Positions 31,684 through 45,203 of a DNA stretch of 64,000 nt are shown piece by piece. This stretch comes from Chionoecetes opilio. Its lineage: Eukaryota; Arthropoda; Malacostraca; Decapoda; Majidae. The notes beneath the pieces are model-generated. The model saw nothing but the letters and a program-made list of their open reading frames with translations. It did no database searches and was not told the origin of the DNA. The DNA lies in assembly GCA_016584305.1 (NCBI GenBank), contig JACEEZ010001685.1, positions 30,001 to 94,000 on the forward strand. Reading direction: 5' to 3'. A program made the position numbers and the translations under genes. Position 1 is the stretch's first letter, and each line of letters opens with the position of its first letter.

Positions 31684-34200
31684 AGAGCAGTGTTTCCCAA
31701 CTGTGCGCCGTGGTCCCCGAGTGCGCCGCGTTTTTTTCCTAGATAGGGGTATTTTGCACTTGGGTCGCATTTTGTTTTTTTTAATTTTAAAAGATGGAAA
31801 TTTGTAACAAAATGATTAATATGTAACTGGGCCCCTGTAATAAAGGTAATTTTTAATGTTTTAAGTACTTTGGGGAGATGGATAAAGTAACAAAGAGAAA
31901 ATAAATAAGTAATTATGTTAAAAATAAAAAAACCCCGCTGCCCCCCCAATACGTGTGACGAGTACTGTACACTATGTACCATTGAGACGCAGCCCCCGGC
32001 GTTACGGGTTCCCAAACTCACTAGTTTTATAAAACCCATTTTTGAATTTTTTTTCAGAAAATATAAAAGGAAAAGGGATGATGAAAAAAATCTGATATAT
32101 ACATACTAATCATTGATTTTAGCAATTTTGACTGTTTGACATATTTACTTAACCCCGATCGTTAACACATGTTTAATTGGCGCACCGTAGGCAGAGCGTT
32201 GGGGTAGGCCCCCTCCCTGGTCGGTGTGCCGTAAACCCCGGGGCCCCCCCTCATAACCATCGTTTTTTGGGGTGTTAATGAGGTGTTAAGAGATAATAGT
32301 CTTTTAAAAGGGGCGAAAGTGTATTGAAGGTAAGGGCGGGAAGTCGCGTTGATCATGAGTAAAAAACTAAATGTGTCGAAGGAACCGAAGGCGAAGTACT
32401 TTAAATAACTGTTAAAAGTAGTCCCTCGTCCAGCCCCGAGTGTGGAAAGTAAAGAAAGTAAAGTGACAGTTGAAAAGGGCAATAGTCTAAAGATCCGTGG
32501 GCAAAGATAAGTGACAACTGAAAGTGACGTGTCGTGAGGCCGAGCTGGCAAAGTTTAAATGCAGCTAAAGTGAGTAGGGGGTTGTGCAGGTCCGAGCGGG
32601 CAGAGAGAGTGACAGTGTAAGTAAGTCAGCGGAGTCGTCAGGTCGAGCGGGAAAAGAGAATGACAACTAAAAGTGAGTTTTGTCATCCAGGTTTGAGCGT
32701 AGTAAAAACGACGACCTTCCCCGCAAAAATCCCCGCAGTAAGTTTTACCCTGTATAACGACAGTTATCTTGGACTTGGGATCACTTGCTGTGATGATGAA
32801 ATGGCCCAAAAGGAAAAATGTGTTTTTTTGGGGATTGATATTAAATAATCTATGACCCCTATGAAAATAAAGAGACTTTCAACACAAAGCCTTAGATTAC
32901 TTTAAAAAGAACTCTTGAAAGATAACAAAAAAAAAAGGCTCGAGTTTGAGAAAAAAGTGAAGGGCAGAAAAGCCAAAAAGCAAGCTATTTGGGGTAAATA
33001 ACAGCAAAAAATAAAAACCCCATTCAATTGCAGAGTCATATTTTCCTTCCGGTTGCTGTCGTGGTAAGAACTTGTTATGGGATGAGGCTAAACAGGAAGT
33101 GAAAACACTTCCTCCCTCAGACGCCCTTTGGTAGACGAATAAAGGATATGTCGTGTGATATTGAAAAAAGTTTTGGGAAAACTGGGAAAAGGAAAAATTT
33201 ATGTTTCAAGGGGATGAAAAACAACGTTGGAGGGAAAACCTGAGTTACTAGTGTTCATCCTTATGTTGCTGATAAAAAAAAACTGAACATTTTCTTGTAT
33301 CGCAAAAAACTGTGAAAACCCACGGGACAAAAAATTTTTTCTACAGGAGCAGAATTTTAAAAATAAATTTCATGTCAGGGAAAAAAGTTAGTGGAAACTT
33401 AGGCTGTCCATCCAGGGGGGGATCGGTAAAAAGTTTGTTCCTTATCAAAAAGGGGGAACCCAAATCTGTTTAATACTCTTGTTTCTTGCCCGTGAAGCTC
33501 TTGTTGCAAAAAACACTGGGGAAAAGAAAAAAAAATTTGTTCATGATGATGTTGTAAAAAAGGGAAAAATTTTCTTAAACAGACCAAGCGTCAAGACTTT
33601 TTTTCCCATTTTTGTTTAGAAAGGGGGACTCCCCCCGGGGCCCTTTCCCCCACACAGAAGTCCGGGGTTATAAAGGGAAAAGTGTTATCCGGGTCAAGAA
33701 CTGAGAAAGGAAATGCTCCTTTTTTTTACCTTGAGGAGAAAACTGAATTTGCAAATTACTTGCTGTAAAATTTGGAGGGGAAAAATTATGCTACTTACAG
33801 ACATATTTGAACTATAAACAAGGTTCTGCAAGTATGCAACGAAGAAATAAAAATTTTAAAACATTTCACAAAATGAAAACCCTTTGGGGTAGAAAAAATT
33901 AGGCTCTGGAATGAAAGGGGTTAGTGAAGGCAAGTTTGACATACACAGTTAAGTTAAATCCCAAACCTGTTCCATTCATTAAGCGCACCTTGAAAGCCTG
34001 GAAAGGGCATGACAAATTTTCCCAAATATTCTGCTGAAAGTTATACTGGCGAGAAACCCATTCGCTCATGACCCTTTTGGCACCCACAGCTTAGCATCCT
34101 TTAAAGAAGGGGAAACTAATCAGCATCCGTAATGCCGACACAAAAATAGGGCCGTCTTTTAAAAAATTTCGCCATGCTGGCAAAAGCGTTCGCCAAGCGT
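31684..34200 (+). mobile_element. hAT element with decayed ZBED/SCAND3-type transposase
   Basis: Starts with a hAT-type end, CAGTGTTTCCCAACTGTGCG, followed by a GTGCCGCG-like segment. Plus-strand coding traces from about 32745 follow the order of ZBED5/SCAND3-like hAT transposases: YNDSYLGLGITCC, then MTPMKIKRL and LEFEKKVKGRKAK (the BED-finger C-terminal side), RRIKDMSCDIEK (33135-33170), an expected FVRYV/CTDGAP region, then VVKK..NFLKQTKR (33550-33600), EKTEFANYLL (33740-33770) and KPGKGM/W...F (33980-34040). Every 50-100 bp there is a frameshift, often beside a homopolymer. I could not find the right TIR. Family identity is recognition-based but the order of motifs is convincing. Confidence 0.7.
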
Positions 34201-34559
34201 TCGGTGATTTCTTACTTTTAAACAGAAACGAGCGCTCCCCCCGGCGCGCTCCGCCGGGGTTTGGCGTGGGATATTTTGGAATAGCCGGGAACGTGACCCT
34301 GGTGAGACCTCCCTCTCCGGGGGTATCAACATTTTTTGCATTCAGTTTTATACTTTTTACAATACTATTAACATGCCCATGAGATAGAAAACCTTTTTGC
34401 GCGGTAAAATTGTGTATGGCAATTTTTTTTCCAAGAAAAAAAGTCATGTTATTTTTTTAAAAACACCATCGAGGCCCAGCGCAAAGACAACACCAAACAC
34501 CTCCCCCCCCGAGGTGAGTGTATTTTGCCTTTTCGCCCAAATTTTTTGGGGTTTAGGGG
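34201..34559. other. No gene recognised
   Basis: Probably the 3' part of the hAT element, in low-quality sequence. The 118-codon minus frame here is the reverse of transposase sequence and homopolymers. Confidence 0.4.
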
Positions 34560-34850
34560 ACCATATTGCACAATAATGTAACTTTGGGATGTTTTGGTGA
34601 TGGTCTTTACATGAGCTATACAGGCCTCTCCCCTAGGAATTTCAGTGAGACGTGATTTAATATTGTGCTCCCGCCGACAAAAATTTTTTATTTCTGTGGT
34701 ATACAGAAGAATTAAATTATTGTTTTGTACGTATTAGGTTATGTTTTTGGTATAGGTCTTTCATTGAGCTATGTCAAGGCCTCTGACCCTCATCAACACG
34801 TGAGACTGCTTAAAATATTGTGCTCCTGACACGTAATTAGTTTTTTTTTG
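34560..34850. repeat. Two-unit tandem repeat (~155 bp)
   Basis: Units share TATGTTTTTGGTATAGGTCT / GATGTTTTGGTGATGGTCTT, TGAGCTAT..CAGGCCTCT and TAATATTGTGCTCC. Confidence 0.65.
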
Positions 34851-34919
34851 GTAAATTTTTACATAGGGGCCAGATTTGTTTCCTTTTGAGAGTAGGTTTA
34901 TTTTTACCTAAATGATTCG

Positions 34920-35285
34920 AGAAACTTCTCTCAATGGTTTCCGTCGAAAATAACTATTCGGAGATAAAAGATGCTTTTTAGGAAGGAGAGTGTATAGGAG
35001 GGGGTCATCTTTCTTTTCAAAAAGTTTTTTTTCGTAATCAGTAATTGACACCAAAAAGTTTTTCGTAGCTATATAAACCCATAATCGTTTCGTACACTTA
35101 GCTCAGAGTTGAATTTTACTAAGTTACGAAACAATCAGTATTTACAAAAAAACTCAAAATCATTACGAAAAAAACTACAAAACCGGGGGTACGAAACAAT
35201 TTTGTGTACAAACTCCTGTAACCTATGGGATATATAAAAATTTAACTAAAAAAACCCTACCTTTACACTCACAAATCTAACAACA
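34920..35285 (+). repeat. Dispersed repeat Y, copy 1
   Basis: Same orientation as 37690-38050. Shared blocks: AAGGAGAGTGTATA, CACCAAAAAGTTTTT, CGTAGCTATAT, TCGTTTCGTACACT and AGCTCAGAGTTG. CGTAC/CGAAAC motifs recur inside. No protein recognised; function unknown. 35286-35464 shows nothing. Confidence 0.75.
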
Positions 35286-35464
35286 GAGGAAGCGAGTGAG
35301 GCGCACAAAACAATTTTTTTTCTCTCCTCCCGAGAATAGCATTTTTATTTATATCCCCAAAGGGAAAATTTTTTTGCGATGGAAGCTCATTGAGGGGAAA
35401 GTTTTCCTAGTTTCCCTTTTTTTTTGGAGGATAATTCCCCAAGCGTAGTGATCTACCGCTGCAT

Positions 35465-35655
35465 TTTTAGTGTTTGGGCCCAAGCCACCAAACCCCGGGA
35501 GGGGGGGCCAAACCCCCGGCTAAAACCGGTCCCATTCCCTGCTGGGTGGACAGGGGGTCGGGTTTTTAAAAAAGACCACCCCTCTATCTTTTGCTCCGCC
35601 CGGGCGAACCCCGGGCTTCTCGGTTGTGAGCCGAGCGTGCAAAACCCAACTAAAA
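35465..35655 (-). mobile_element. SINE family 2, tRNA-like head
   Basis: Minus strand. tRNA-like head with CGGCTCACAACCGAG and box B-like GGGGTTCGCCC, then a body (CCTGTCCACCCAGCAGGGAA, GCCGGGGGTTTGG) matching 15655-15770. Differences from that copy are mostly runs of one base. Confidence 0.65.
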
Positions 35656-36095
35656 TACGGATACCCCCGAATACCATACCCTGAATAATAAGGTTTAAAA
35701 AACCCTATTCCAATTGTGTAGGGAATTTTGGGCCCCTTTTAAATATAAAACCTTTTATTTATTTGGTTAATCAAAGAAATTGAATGACTTCAAATTTTGT
35801 TACAATTAGAAAGGGGAAATATACGTTTTAAACCAAAACTCCCTATTGAACAATCCCTCCTGATTAACTGGGAGCATCTGCCGCCCCCCCCCCCCAAACC
35901 CCCCTTGATTCACAAATTAAAAAAATGTTCATGTAGGGGGAAATTGGGCATTACTGTTTTTGAGGACGAAACATTGTCAGAAGTTTTAATTTTTGAATTT
36001 ATCTGTAATTTTTTTTGAGTTTTATATTTTCTTAATTTAAAAACTTACACTATTTTAGATGAAGTTTGATTATAATATTGTCATATATTTTTCAG
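35656..36095. other. No gene recognised
   Basis: AT-rich with C12-13 and T-runs. No coding signal. Confidence 0.5.
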
Positions 36096-36395
36096 ATTAT
36101 GGGCGCACTGCTAGATTTGAAGATATAGAAGTGCTTGATCCAGCCAAAACAGAAAGGATAGACTGCCAAGGGCAAACTGTGAAGCACCTAGATTTGTTCC
36201 TGACGAGACTGAGTTGGAATTTACGTCTAGATTCAGGATACTAAAACTAGTGAAGGGTTTGCTTGTGACTTACATTTACCCGAGGCAAAAGATTCAAGAG
36301 GCTAGTATAAAATTTTTTACCATACCCGTAAAACTACTAATCATGGTGCAGGTTTTGGAAAATGCGAAAAACTTACTTGAATGGGAAATCAAATA
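36096..36395 (+). pseudogene. Unidentified coding remnant (possible Penelope GIY-YIG tail)
   Basis: After a splice-like TTTTTCAG at 36088-36095 the frame reads DYGRTARFEDIEVLDPAKTE and, after one frameshift, RANCEAPRFVPDETELEFT and a weaker tail to 36395. The pattern (G-x-T-x-R-F-E-D-x-E-V-L-D) resembles the linker after the HxxG histidine of GIY-YIG endonucleases in Penelope-like elements. A Tudor-like SDYG reading is an alternative. Composition differs from its surroundings, so it is probably real coding sequence, but identity is weak. Confidence 0.25.
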
Positions 36396-36399
36396 GAAA

Positions 36400-37305
36400 T
36401 CAAACATTTCCATAAAGCTAAAATTCCTGACATTCATCAAAGCATAGATTTCCTCTCTGCATACATATACACTGGGTTTCCCATATATGAAACATATTAG
36501 TTTAGTCCTCAGGTTAGTGGACGAGTCAGGATATTTACTAATATTTTTTGCATGATGAACAGTTACTGTAAAACAGTAAATTTTGATAGACACTGTTAAA
36601 TTAGGTAGTCGCATACCTAAATTTTTCCATTTTATTAGATAGTCTGGGTCCCTCACGGTAAAGTGAAACAAAAAATAATTTTGCTCATGCAAAAAGCCGA
36701 AAACCTCAGAAAGAGTTTTGGACTGCGGGAAAAAAGGTTCCGTTTTTTACATTTTTCGCGGACACCTAGACACAACCATGGGCCCGTTTCTAGTGCAGCT
36801 GTTTGCACAAATTGTGTAGTAAAGCTCTTTTTTACAAAATGTGTAGTGCGCTCTGTTACACATATTGGTAGGCAGCTGTGTTGCCAAAAATTTTTATAGT
36901 GCAGCTGTGTGGCACAATATTGCCTTAGTTAGGGATGGTCTAATGAGTATAGGTGAGGTGATATTCAGAAATCAGAATGGACAGGGGGTCTTGGAAAAAA
37001 GTTTAAACTAGGCATGCAGGACCAGAAAAAAGCAATATTTTAAATAAACAGTGTGTTCTGATGTTTGGAAATTTTTAAAATTTATCTTGAAATTTTAAAA
37101 ATTTATTCTTAAATTTTTTGGGCCTGTCTCTATTGATGGTACCCCCCTTTTTATTTGGTTGGTAATAAGAAATGAAACATTTCCAAAGTTTTTAAAACAC
37201 AAACTTTTATTTGTTTTGTCTTTGTACTTGTTAAATGGTAAAGAAATTAAAAAGATGAAAAATTTACTATTGCCCTTTTGGGAAATATGATTTTATTGTG
37301 GCCTG
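36400..37305. other. No gene recognised
   Basis: AT-rich. Short local repeats GTGCAGCTGTTTGCACA / GTGCAGCTGTGTGGCAC at 36794-36925. Frames present are short and unconvincing. Confidence 0.5.
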
Positions 37306-37610
37306 TTAGGTTTAAATGGTGAACGATCTTTTTAATATTCATATCATACTGGAGGGATTGATAGATTGTTGCAGGTTAGGTTAATGGTGAAACGATCTTT
37401 AACTTTCATATCATACTGGAGGGAACTGATAATTGTTGCAGGGTTTGGTTAAGTGATGAAAAATCTTAACTATTCATACCTACTGAGGATTGATAATTGT
37501 AAAAGTTGGTTAAGTGATGAACGATCTTTTTAAAATTCATATCACCGGAGGAAATGTAGATTGTTGCAGGTTTGGTTTTAAATGATGAACGTTTTAATAT
37601 TTGCATTTTT
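37306..37610. repeat. ~68-bp degenerate tandem repeat
   Basis: Four to five units with GTTAAGTGATGAACGATCTT, ATTCATATCATACTGGAGG and GATTGTTGCAGGTT. More degenerate units lie at 38115-38245 and 38790-38860. Unit copies differ by homopolymer length, consistent with local base errors. Confidence 0.75.
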
Positions 37611-37689
37611 AAGTGGGGTGTTAGTTCAGTGGGAAAAAGGTTTCTGTTTACCCTTAATATATTCTGAAAACATTCTCTAAAGGTTTTTC

Positions 37690-38050
37690 CCTGGGAAAAA
37701 CAATTTGGAGAATAAATGCTTTTTAGTAAAGGAAGGAGAGTGTATAAGAGGGGGTGCATCGTTTGTAACAATTTTTTCGTACACCATAATAATCACCAAA
37801 AAGTTTTTGTAGCTATATGGAACCTATCGTTTCGTACACTCAGCTCAGAGTTGTACTTTACTACTAGGTTCGAAAAAACATCAGTTAAAGTCGAAAAAAA
37901 AATCAAACAGTGTACGAAAAAACTAACAAAACCTGGATCGAAAAAACCTTTTTGCGAAACTCCTTGTAAAACCATAGGGGGTAGGAAAAATTTAAATTCT
38001 AACCCCACCTTTAAATCATAACCTAACCCTTTTCGTTTTAAACCCACTAA
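37690..38050 (+). repeat. Dispersed repeat Y, copy 2
   Basis: Direct copy of 34920-35285. About 2.7 kb apart, on the same strand. Confidence 0.75.
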
Positions 38051-39330
38051 CTAAAGGCAAAATCGTCATTAAAAAGTGATGTCTTAATATCGTACTGAAG
38101 TTTGTGATTGCGCATGTTGGTTAAAGTGGTGATAAAATATTCAAAAAATACAAATCTGGAAGTATTGTCGATGGTTGCATGTTAGGTTAAATGGTGAATG
38201 TCTTTAAAATCACTAATGGAATTTTATATTGTTGCCCTTTGATAATTAGTGAGGAGTTTAAAATTTTAAATACAGAACTTCTTTGGTAAAATTTTGGGAA
38301 ATGGGCATTTCTGATTTCGAGGTCGAAAATTTGTTTTCCTGAATAGTTTTTTTATGTGCATTGAAGAATCTGGCACTCGTTTTTTGTCGGAATATTGTTT
38401 GTTTAAGGTGTGGGGGTCCCGCCCTGCCCCCCCCCGCCCCGCCCCCCCCGCAAAACCCTTTCTCCCTTCCATGCCAAGTATTGAAATTTTCTTTTTTTCT
38501 TTATGTTACTAAAACCAAACTCTCTCTAACCTAATCTAATTTTTAAACCCAACTTAAATGTTTCTGGATGAAAAAAAGGTATATTTTCGGTGGTTAGTAA
38601 AACCTTTATTTTTTTTTGACATGGGAAGAGATTAAAATTTCCCCCGATAATTCTACCAAAAGTGATTTTAGGTAAGAATCCTTGGACTTTTTTAAGCCCC
38701 CTACCCAAATATACCCTATCTTTGCACGAGTTTGGGGGTATATAAGTTAAATGGGTTTAAAATTTACAAATGCTTTTGGAGCATATGAATATTTTGCACG
38801 TTTAGTTAAGCGATGAACGAAACTTTAAGATTAATAACGTACTGTCTGGAAGTACACAAGTGTAATCACGGCATTAATTGTTAGTTTTGTCATTTATGCC
38901 CTCAAAATCTCCTTGATGAGGGCAATAGTCCCCTTTCCACAGTGGATATAGAATTGCCCTAAAAGAAAACCCGCATGTCCCCGTAGCCGTGGGGTCGACT
39001 GTAAAGTAAACAAACTTTTAATTTCCCCGATTTCCCCCCAAAACCCTTTCGCCGGGGGGTCGAGCGGGAAAAAGGAGAATTACGCTGGCGAACATCACGC
39101 GCCCCAAACCCCGGCGTTCCCCCGGGTTGGGGGGCGCCTGTTTAAAGTAAGAATTTCCTGAGGCGGGGGTTCGCTGGGGCAGCATCGCCAGGCGATCCCA
39201 GCCCGGGCGAAAAGGTTTAAAAAGTACGGGGACTTAGACATATAAATGCAGGTAGGCCCCGTGTCCCCCCTGATCCGGGATGTTATTTTGTAACTATAGT
39301 TTTTTTACACATTATTCCTAATGTCCATTA
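38051..39330. other. No gene recognised, low-quality sequence
   Basis: Contains degenerate units of the 68-bp repeat, a C-rich tract (38420-38455, runs of up to 11 C), and GC-rich homopolymer-laden sequence at 38960-39230. No coding signal survives. Confidence 0.5.
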
Positions 39331-39612
39331 CTGTAAATATTATATATATAATTTTATATATAATTAATATATAATATATTTATATATATATATATATTTC
39401 AAAATTATTTATATATTATATACATAAAATTTATATATATATATATATACTTTTTATATATAATAATTTTAACTATTATATATACAATATATTATATTAA
39501 AAATATATATATATATATATAAAAAATAAATATATATATTTATTTATATATATAAAATTATATATATATTATATATAATTTTAATATATATTATATTATA
39601 TTATATTATCTG
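39331..39612. repeat. TA-rich microsatellite region
   Basis: Interrupted (TA)n with TTTATATA breaks, ending in a CTGGTGCTGGTGCTGG triplet stretch at 39610-39642. Confidence 0.9.
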
Positions 39613-39689
39613 GTGCTGGTGCTGGATATATAGCTGGTGCGCCGCCAAGTCCAAGAATATATATATTATCCGTGCGCCGCCAACCGTAA

Positions 39690-39893
39690 TTTGATAATCT
39701 CTGAATAAGGTATGCTGGCCCCGTCTGTCCTCCGATGCCTCGTAATCGAAGGTAGATTTAATGGGGGTATCTGGATTTTCTGTGACGGGGCAGAAATATT
39801 TTAAATGGGATTTTTGATTTCACTCGGGATCAACTCGGACCCCGAAACGCCCCCTTTTGGAGCCCTAACCACTCTGCTACCGCTTTTCCCATA
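39690..39893 (-). mobile_element. SINE family 1 copy with homopolymer differences
   Basis: Minus strand head CGGTAGCAGAGTGGTTAGGG (complement at 39870-39890), then box B region GATCAACTC and body AATCGAAGGTAG. Where intact copies have CGAGAACGCCACTCGG, this one has runs of C and T. Confidence 0.7.
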
Positions 39894-39896
39894 GAT

Positions 39897-40215
39897 GCCT
39901 ATAGCTACTCCCCGCACGATTACCATTGATCATGTAGTCCTTACTGGTATCTAGTATTGGTTTTATATTTATGAGCCTACTGGCATCACCGTAGTAGGGG
40001 GTAAACCCCCCTTGTATCTCGCTACTGCAAAGGGGTAATATCCATATACTATCCTATATTTGCCATATACCTATAGCTACCGCCGGACACATTAATATTG
40101 CTATGTATCATTCTGGACTGTACTGGATTAGTATTATGTGCATACTGGGCAAACCCCGTACAGGTTTTTAACCCCCCCTGCTAGTCTCGCTACTGCCAGG
40201 GGGTATATATCCAGG
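39897..40215. repeat. ~170-bp tandem duplication
   Basis: Two units sharing TGCCTATAGCTAC / TACCTATAGCTAC, TACTGG...TAGTATTGG and CTCGCTACTGC. Bases 40216-40424 beyond it show nothing. Confidence 0.6.
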
Positions 40216-40424
40216 GGGGGCATTTTTTGAACACTCTAAAACATCTTAGGGGAAAGACCATCTTAGCGCTAGTTGGACATTTTCGGAAGCAATTTCGCCC
40301 CCTAGGACGCGCAGCGAGGGGAGGCTAAGGGGGGGTTTTGGGGCGTCTTGCCCGCAATTTTTTCGTACCATAAAAACAATGGTTATATTATTGGTTATAT
40401 ATTTTATATTTTAGACTATATATA

Positions 40425-40890
<466 letters not shown>

Positions 40891-41042
40891 GGCTGGGTGG
40901 AATAGATATGATTTGCGAAAGAAACGGTTAGCAGATTAATTCCAAACATCAAAACTCACCAGAAAAAAAAAAGTTTCATTATTCACGATAATATCACAGG
41001 AGAGAAGGAAGAGGAGGGAGAAGAAATAATAGAAAAAAAAAA

Positions 41043-42084
<1,042 letters not shown>

Positions 42085-42456
42085 TTTTCCTCACCGAAAC
42101 CCAGTTGTCTGTGAGCACTGACAGCAGTCCCTTTTCTATGTCCTCTTACTGTCTCTACTCTCATTTTCAATCCAAAGCTGGCTGTTGCGTATATGTGCGC
42201 AACAGCATTAATTGCTCTCGTGTCCACGGTCTTGAATCTTCTAACATCTGGCCTCGACTTCAATGTCACTCTCATACTAAATCTATCTGTGCTGTATATC
42301 TCCCACCTAACTCCTCGGACTATCGACCATTAAACATCAAAAGTGGAGCACATCTGATCTCATTTTCCTTTAGCAGAATTTTCCATTCTTGGGGATTCCA
42401 ATGTTCACCACCAACATTGGCTATCATCTTCTTTCACTGACCAACCTGGTGAACAA

Positions 42457-42916
42457 GCCAGAAGCACCTCCGCTTAGGTGGGTCCCGAGGCGGCACTGGA
42501 GCGATAGGACAGGCTACATAAATAAGATTGTGATCCGAGGAACCCAACGGATAGAATAGTTTCACAGATTAAGCAGAAGGGCTAGTAGTTAGGAAAATAT
42601 CAAGAATGTTGGGCGTGTCTCCAAGGCGGTCAGGAATGCGGGTAGGTTGCTGCACTAGCTGCTCTAGGTCTTGGAGGATATAAAAGCTTTTATATCCTCC
42701 AAGACCTAGAGCAGCTAGTGCAGCAACCTACCCGCATTCCTGACCGCCTTGGAGACACGCCCAACATTCTTGATATTTTCCTAACTACTAGCCCTTCTGC
42801 TTAATCTGTGAAACTATTCTATCCGTTGGGTTCCTCGGATCACAATCTTATTTATGTAGCCTGTCCTATCGCTCCAGTGCCGCCTCGGGACCCACCTAAG
42901 CGGAGGTGCTTCTGGC
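42457..42916. repeat. Perfect 460-bp palindrome inside the Jockey endonuclease
   Basis: Two 230-bp arms with no spacer, centre between 42686 and 42687 in AAAGCTTT. Arms hold the endonuclease stretch from NILD to CFWH. I see no mismatch in the arms. Confidence 0.92.
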
Positions 42917-43707
42917 ATTTCAACTCAGCTAAGTGGGAAGACCTAAGGCAGTACTACTCTGATTTTCCATGGAATGATTACTGCTTCCATGTCAGAGATC
43001 CATCTCTTTGTGCAGAGCGCATAACTGAGGTAATAGTCTCTGGCATAGAGGTGTACATTCCACACACTTTCTCTAATCCTATAGCCCGTCAACTTTGGTT
43101 TAACTCTGCTTATTCCCATGCTGTCCTGGATAGAGAGGCGGCTCACAGACGGTACCGTAACCATCCATCTCCTGAATATCATGCCTTTTATATTTCTGCC
43201 CTTAATCATGCCAAATCTTTACTTCAACTTGCCAAAACTCCTTCATTACTATAGTAATAGAAAATGTCAAAATCTTTCTGAATCGAATTCCTCTCGTGAC
43301 TTCTGGCATCTAGCTAATAACATCTCTAACAATTTTTCTTCTTTATCGTTCCCTCCTATGCTTCACCCAGATGGCTCCACAGCTGCCTCATCTACTTCTA
43401 AAGCTGAACTCCTCGCTGAAACCTTTTCTGAAAATTCCACTCTGGTTGATGAAGGGCTTGTTCCTCCTTCTCCTCCACCCTCTGACTATATTATGCCTGT
43501 TATTAAGATCCTTCGTAATGAGTTTTTTTTTGCCCTTTCTGGCCTAGATCCTCGGAAGGCTTACGGTCCTGACGGAGTCCCTCCTATTGTTCTCAAAAAC
43601 TGTGCTTCTGTGCTTGCACCCTGCCTGGTCAAACTTTTCCGTCTTTGCCTATCTACTTCCATCTTTCCTTCTTGCTGGAAGTTTGCTTACATCTAACCTA
43701 TTCCTAA

Positions 43708-44357
43708 AGCCCGCTCACACTGTGCCTCATGACGCACGCTCTGTTGGTGGCGGTGTTGAAAATCGAGATTTGCAACACCGCCATACGTTGTGCTGAGCTA
43801 TTCCGGCCGGCCCGATTGGATGGGCATGCAGAGATCCCTCAGTGCTGCACTTGGCTCCATTGAGGGAGGATGTCGCTCGCCGCGCTCCATGATGTATTTC
43901 AATACACAGTATTATCAAAATACCAGATGAATGAGATGATATTTAGGAAGACTGAACAAACTATCATCTTCACGAGACATTACAGCGTGTCATGAATAGG
44001 AATAAATTACAGTAAACTATACCTTGAATAAGATAATGAGACCAAAGCGAAATAGTGCATACATTTTGTTTCCTCTCTCACCATTTTTTATTCAACTCCT
44101 TGATATTCATGTAATTTTGTTTGCATTGAATTTTTATTCACAGTCTCGGAATAAGCACACTTTTCCGATTATGATGGTATCGTCTCAATGCAAAAATATA
44201 TAGGTGGTCAAAAATTGCAATGAACATCAAACTTGTGACGAAGCGTCGCCTCCACCGCCATGGCGGTGAGGCACACACAGTCTGGACACTTGGGTGTGCA
44301 TTCAACACATCCACCTGCCTCGTGTATCTCTGCATGAGGCACAGTGTGGACGGGGCT
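43708..44357. mobile_element. Harbinger-like MITE in the Jockey RT
   Basis: 650 bp. Ends AGCCCGCTCACACTGTG and CACAGTGTGGACGGGGCT, extended by GCCTCATG. Flanking TAA is at 43705-43707 and 44358-44360. Excision restores the codons for PxPKKGDR. No transposase. Confidence 0.85.
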
Positions 44358-45203
44358 TAAAAAGGGTGACCGTTCTAATCCTTCAAACTATCGTCCTACA
44401 GCTTTGATTTCCTGCCTTTCTAAAGTTTTTGAATCTATACTTAATAAGAAGATTCTTAAGCATCTATCTGCTCACAATCTTATATCTGATCGTCAGTACG
44501 GTTTCCGTAAAACGCGATCTACTGGCGATCTTCTAGCTTTCCTAACTGAATATTCGTCATCCTCCTTTAGGTGTTTCGGTGAAACTTTTGCTGTTGCCCT
44601 TGACATATCAAAAGCTTTTGATAGAGTGTGGCACAAATCATTAATTTCCAAACTACCCTCATTCAGTTTATATCCTTCTCTCTGTACCTTCATCTTAAGT
44701 TTCCTTTCAAACCGTTCTATTGCAGCTACTGTAGACGGACATTGTTGTTCTCAATCTATCAATAGTGGTGTTCCCCAGGGTTCTGTCCTACCACCCACTC
44801 GCTTTCTATTATTCATTAATGAACTTCTAAGTCTAACTTAAAGCCCTATCCACTCCTACGCTGATGATTCTACCCTGCATTTTTCAACGTCGTTTATTAG
44901 ACGTCCAACTCAACATGAAGTGATTCACGGAGATATGCCACCGAGCGCCTAACATCTGATCTTTCTGTAATTTCTGACTTGGGCAAAGCAAACTTTGTTT
45001 GGTTCAATGCCTCAAAAACCCAATTTCTTCACCTATTTACTCGACAAAGCCTACCAGATAGCTATCCCCTATTCTTCAATGACACTCAACTGTCTCCTTT
45101 TTCTACAATTAACATTCTAGGACTATCCTATACTAAAAATCTAAACTGGAAATTTCCCATCTCATCACTTGCTAAAACAGCTTCTAAGAAGTTAGGTGTC
45201 CTG

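Noticed and set aside
38960..39230. Ribosomal RNA fragment suggested by GC-rich sequence
   Set aside because: I cannot match any conserved rRNA block, and the bases here look unreliable.
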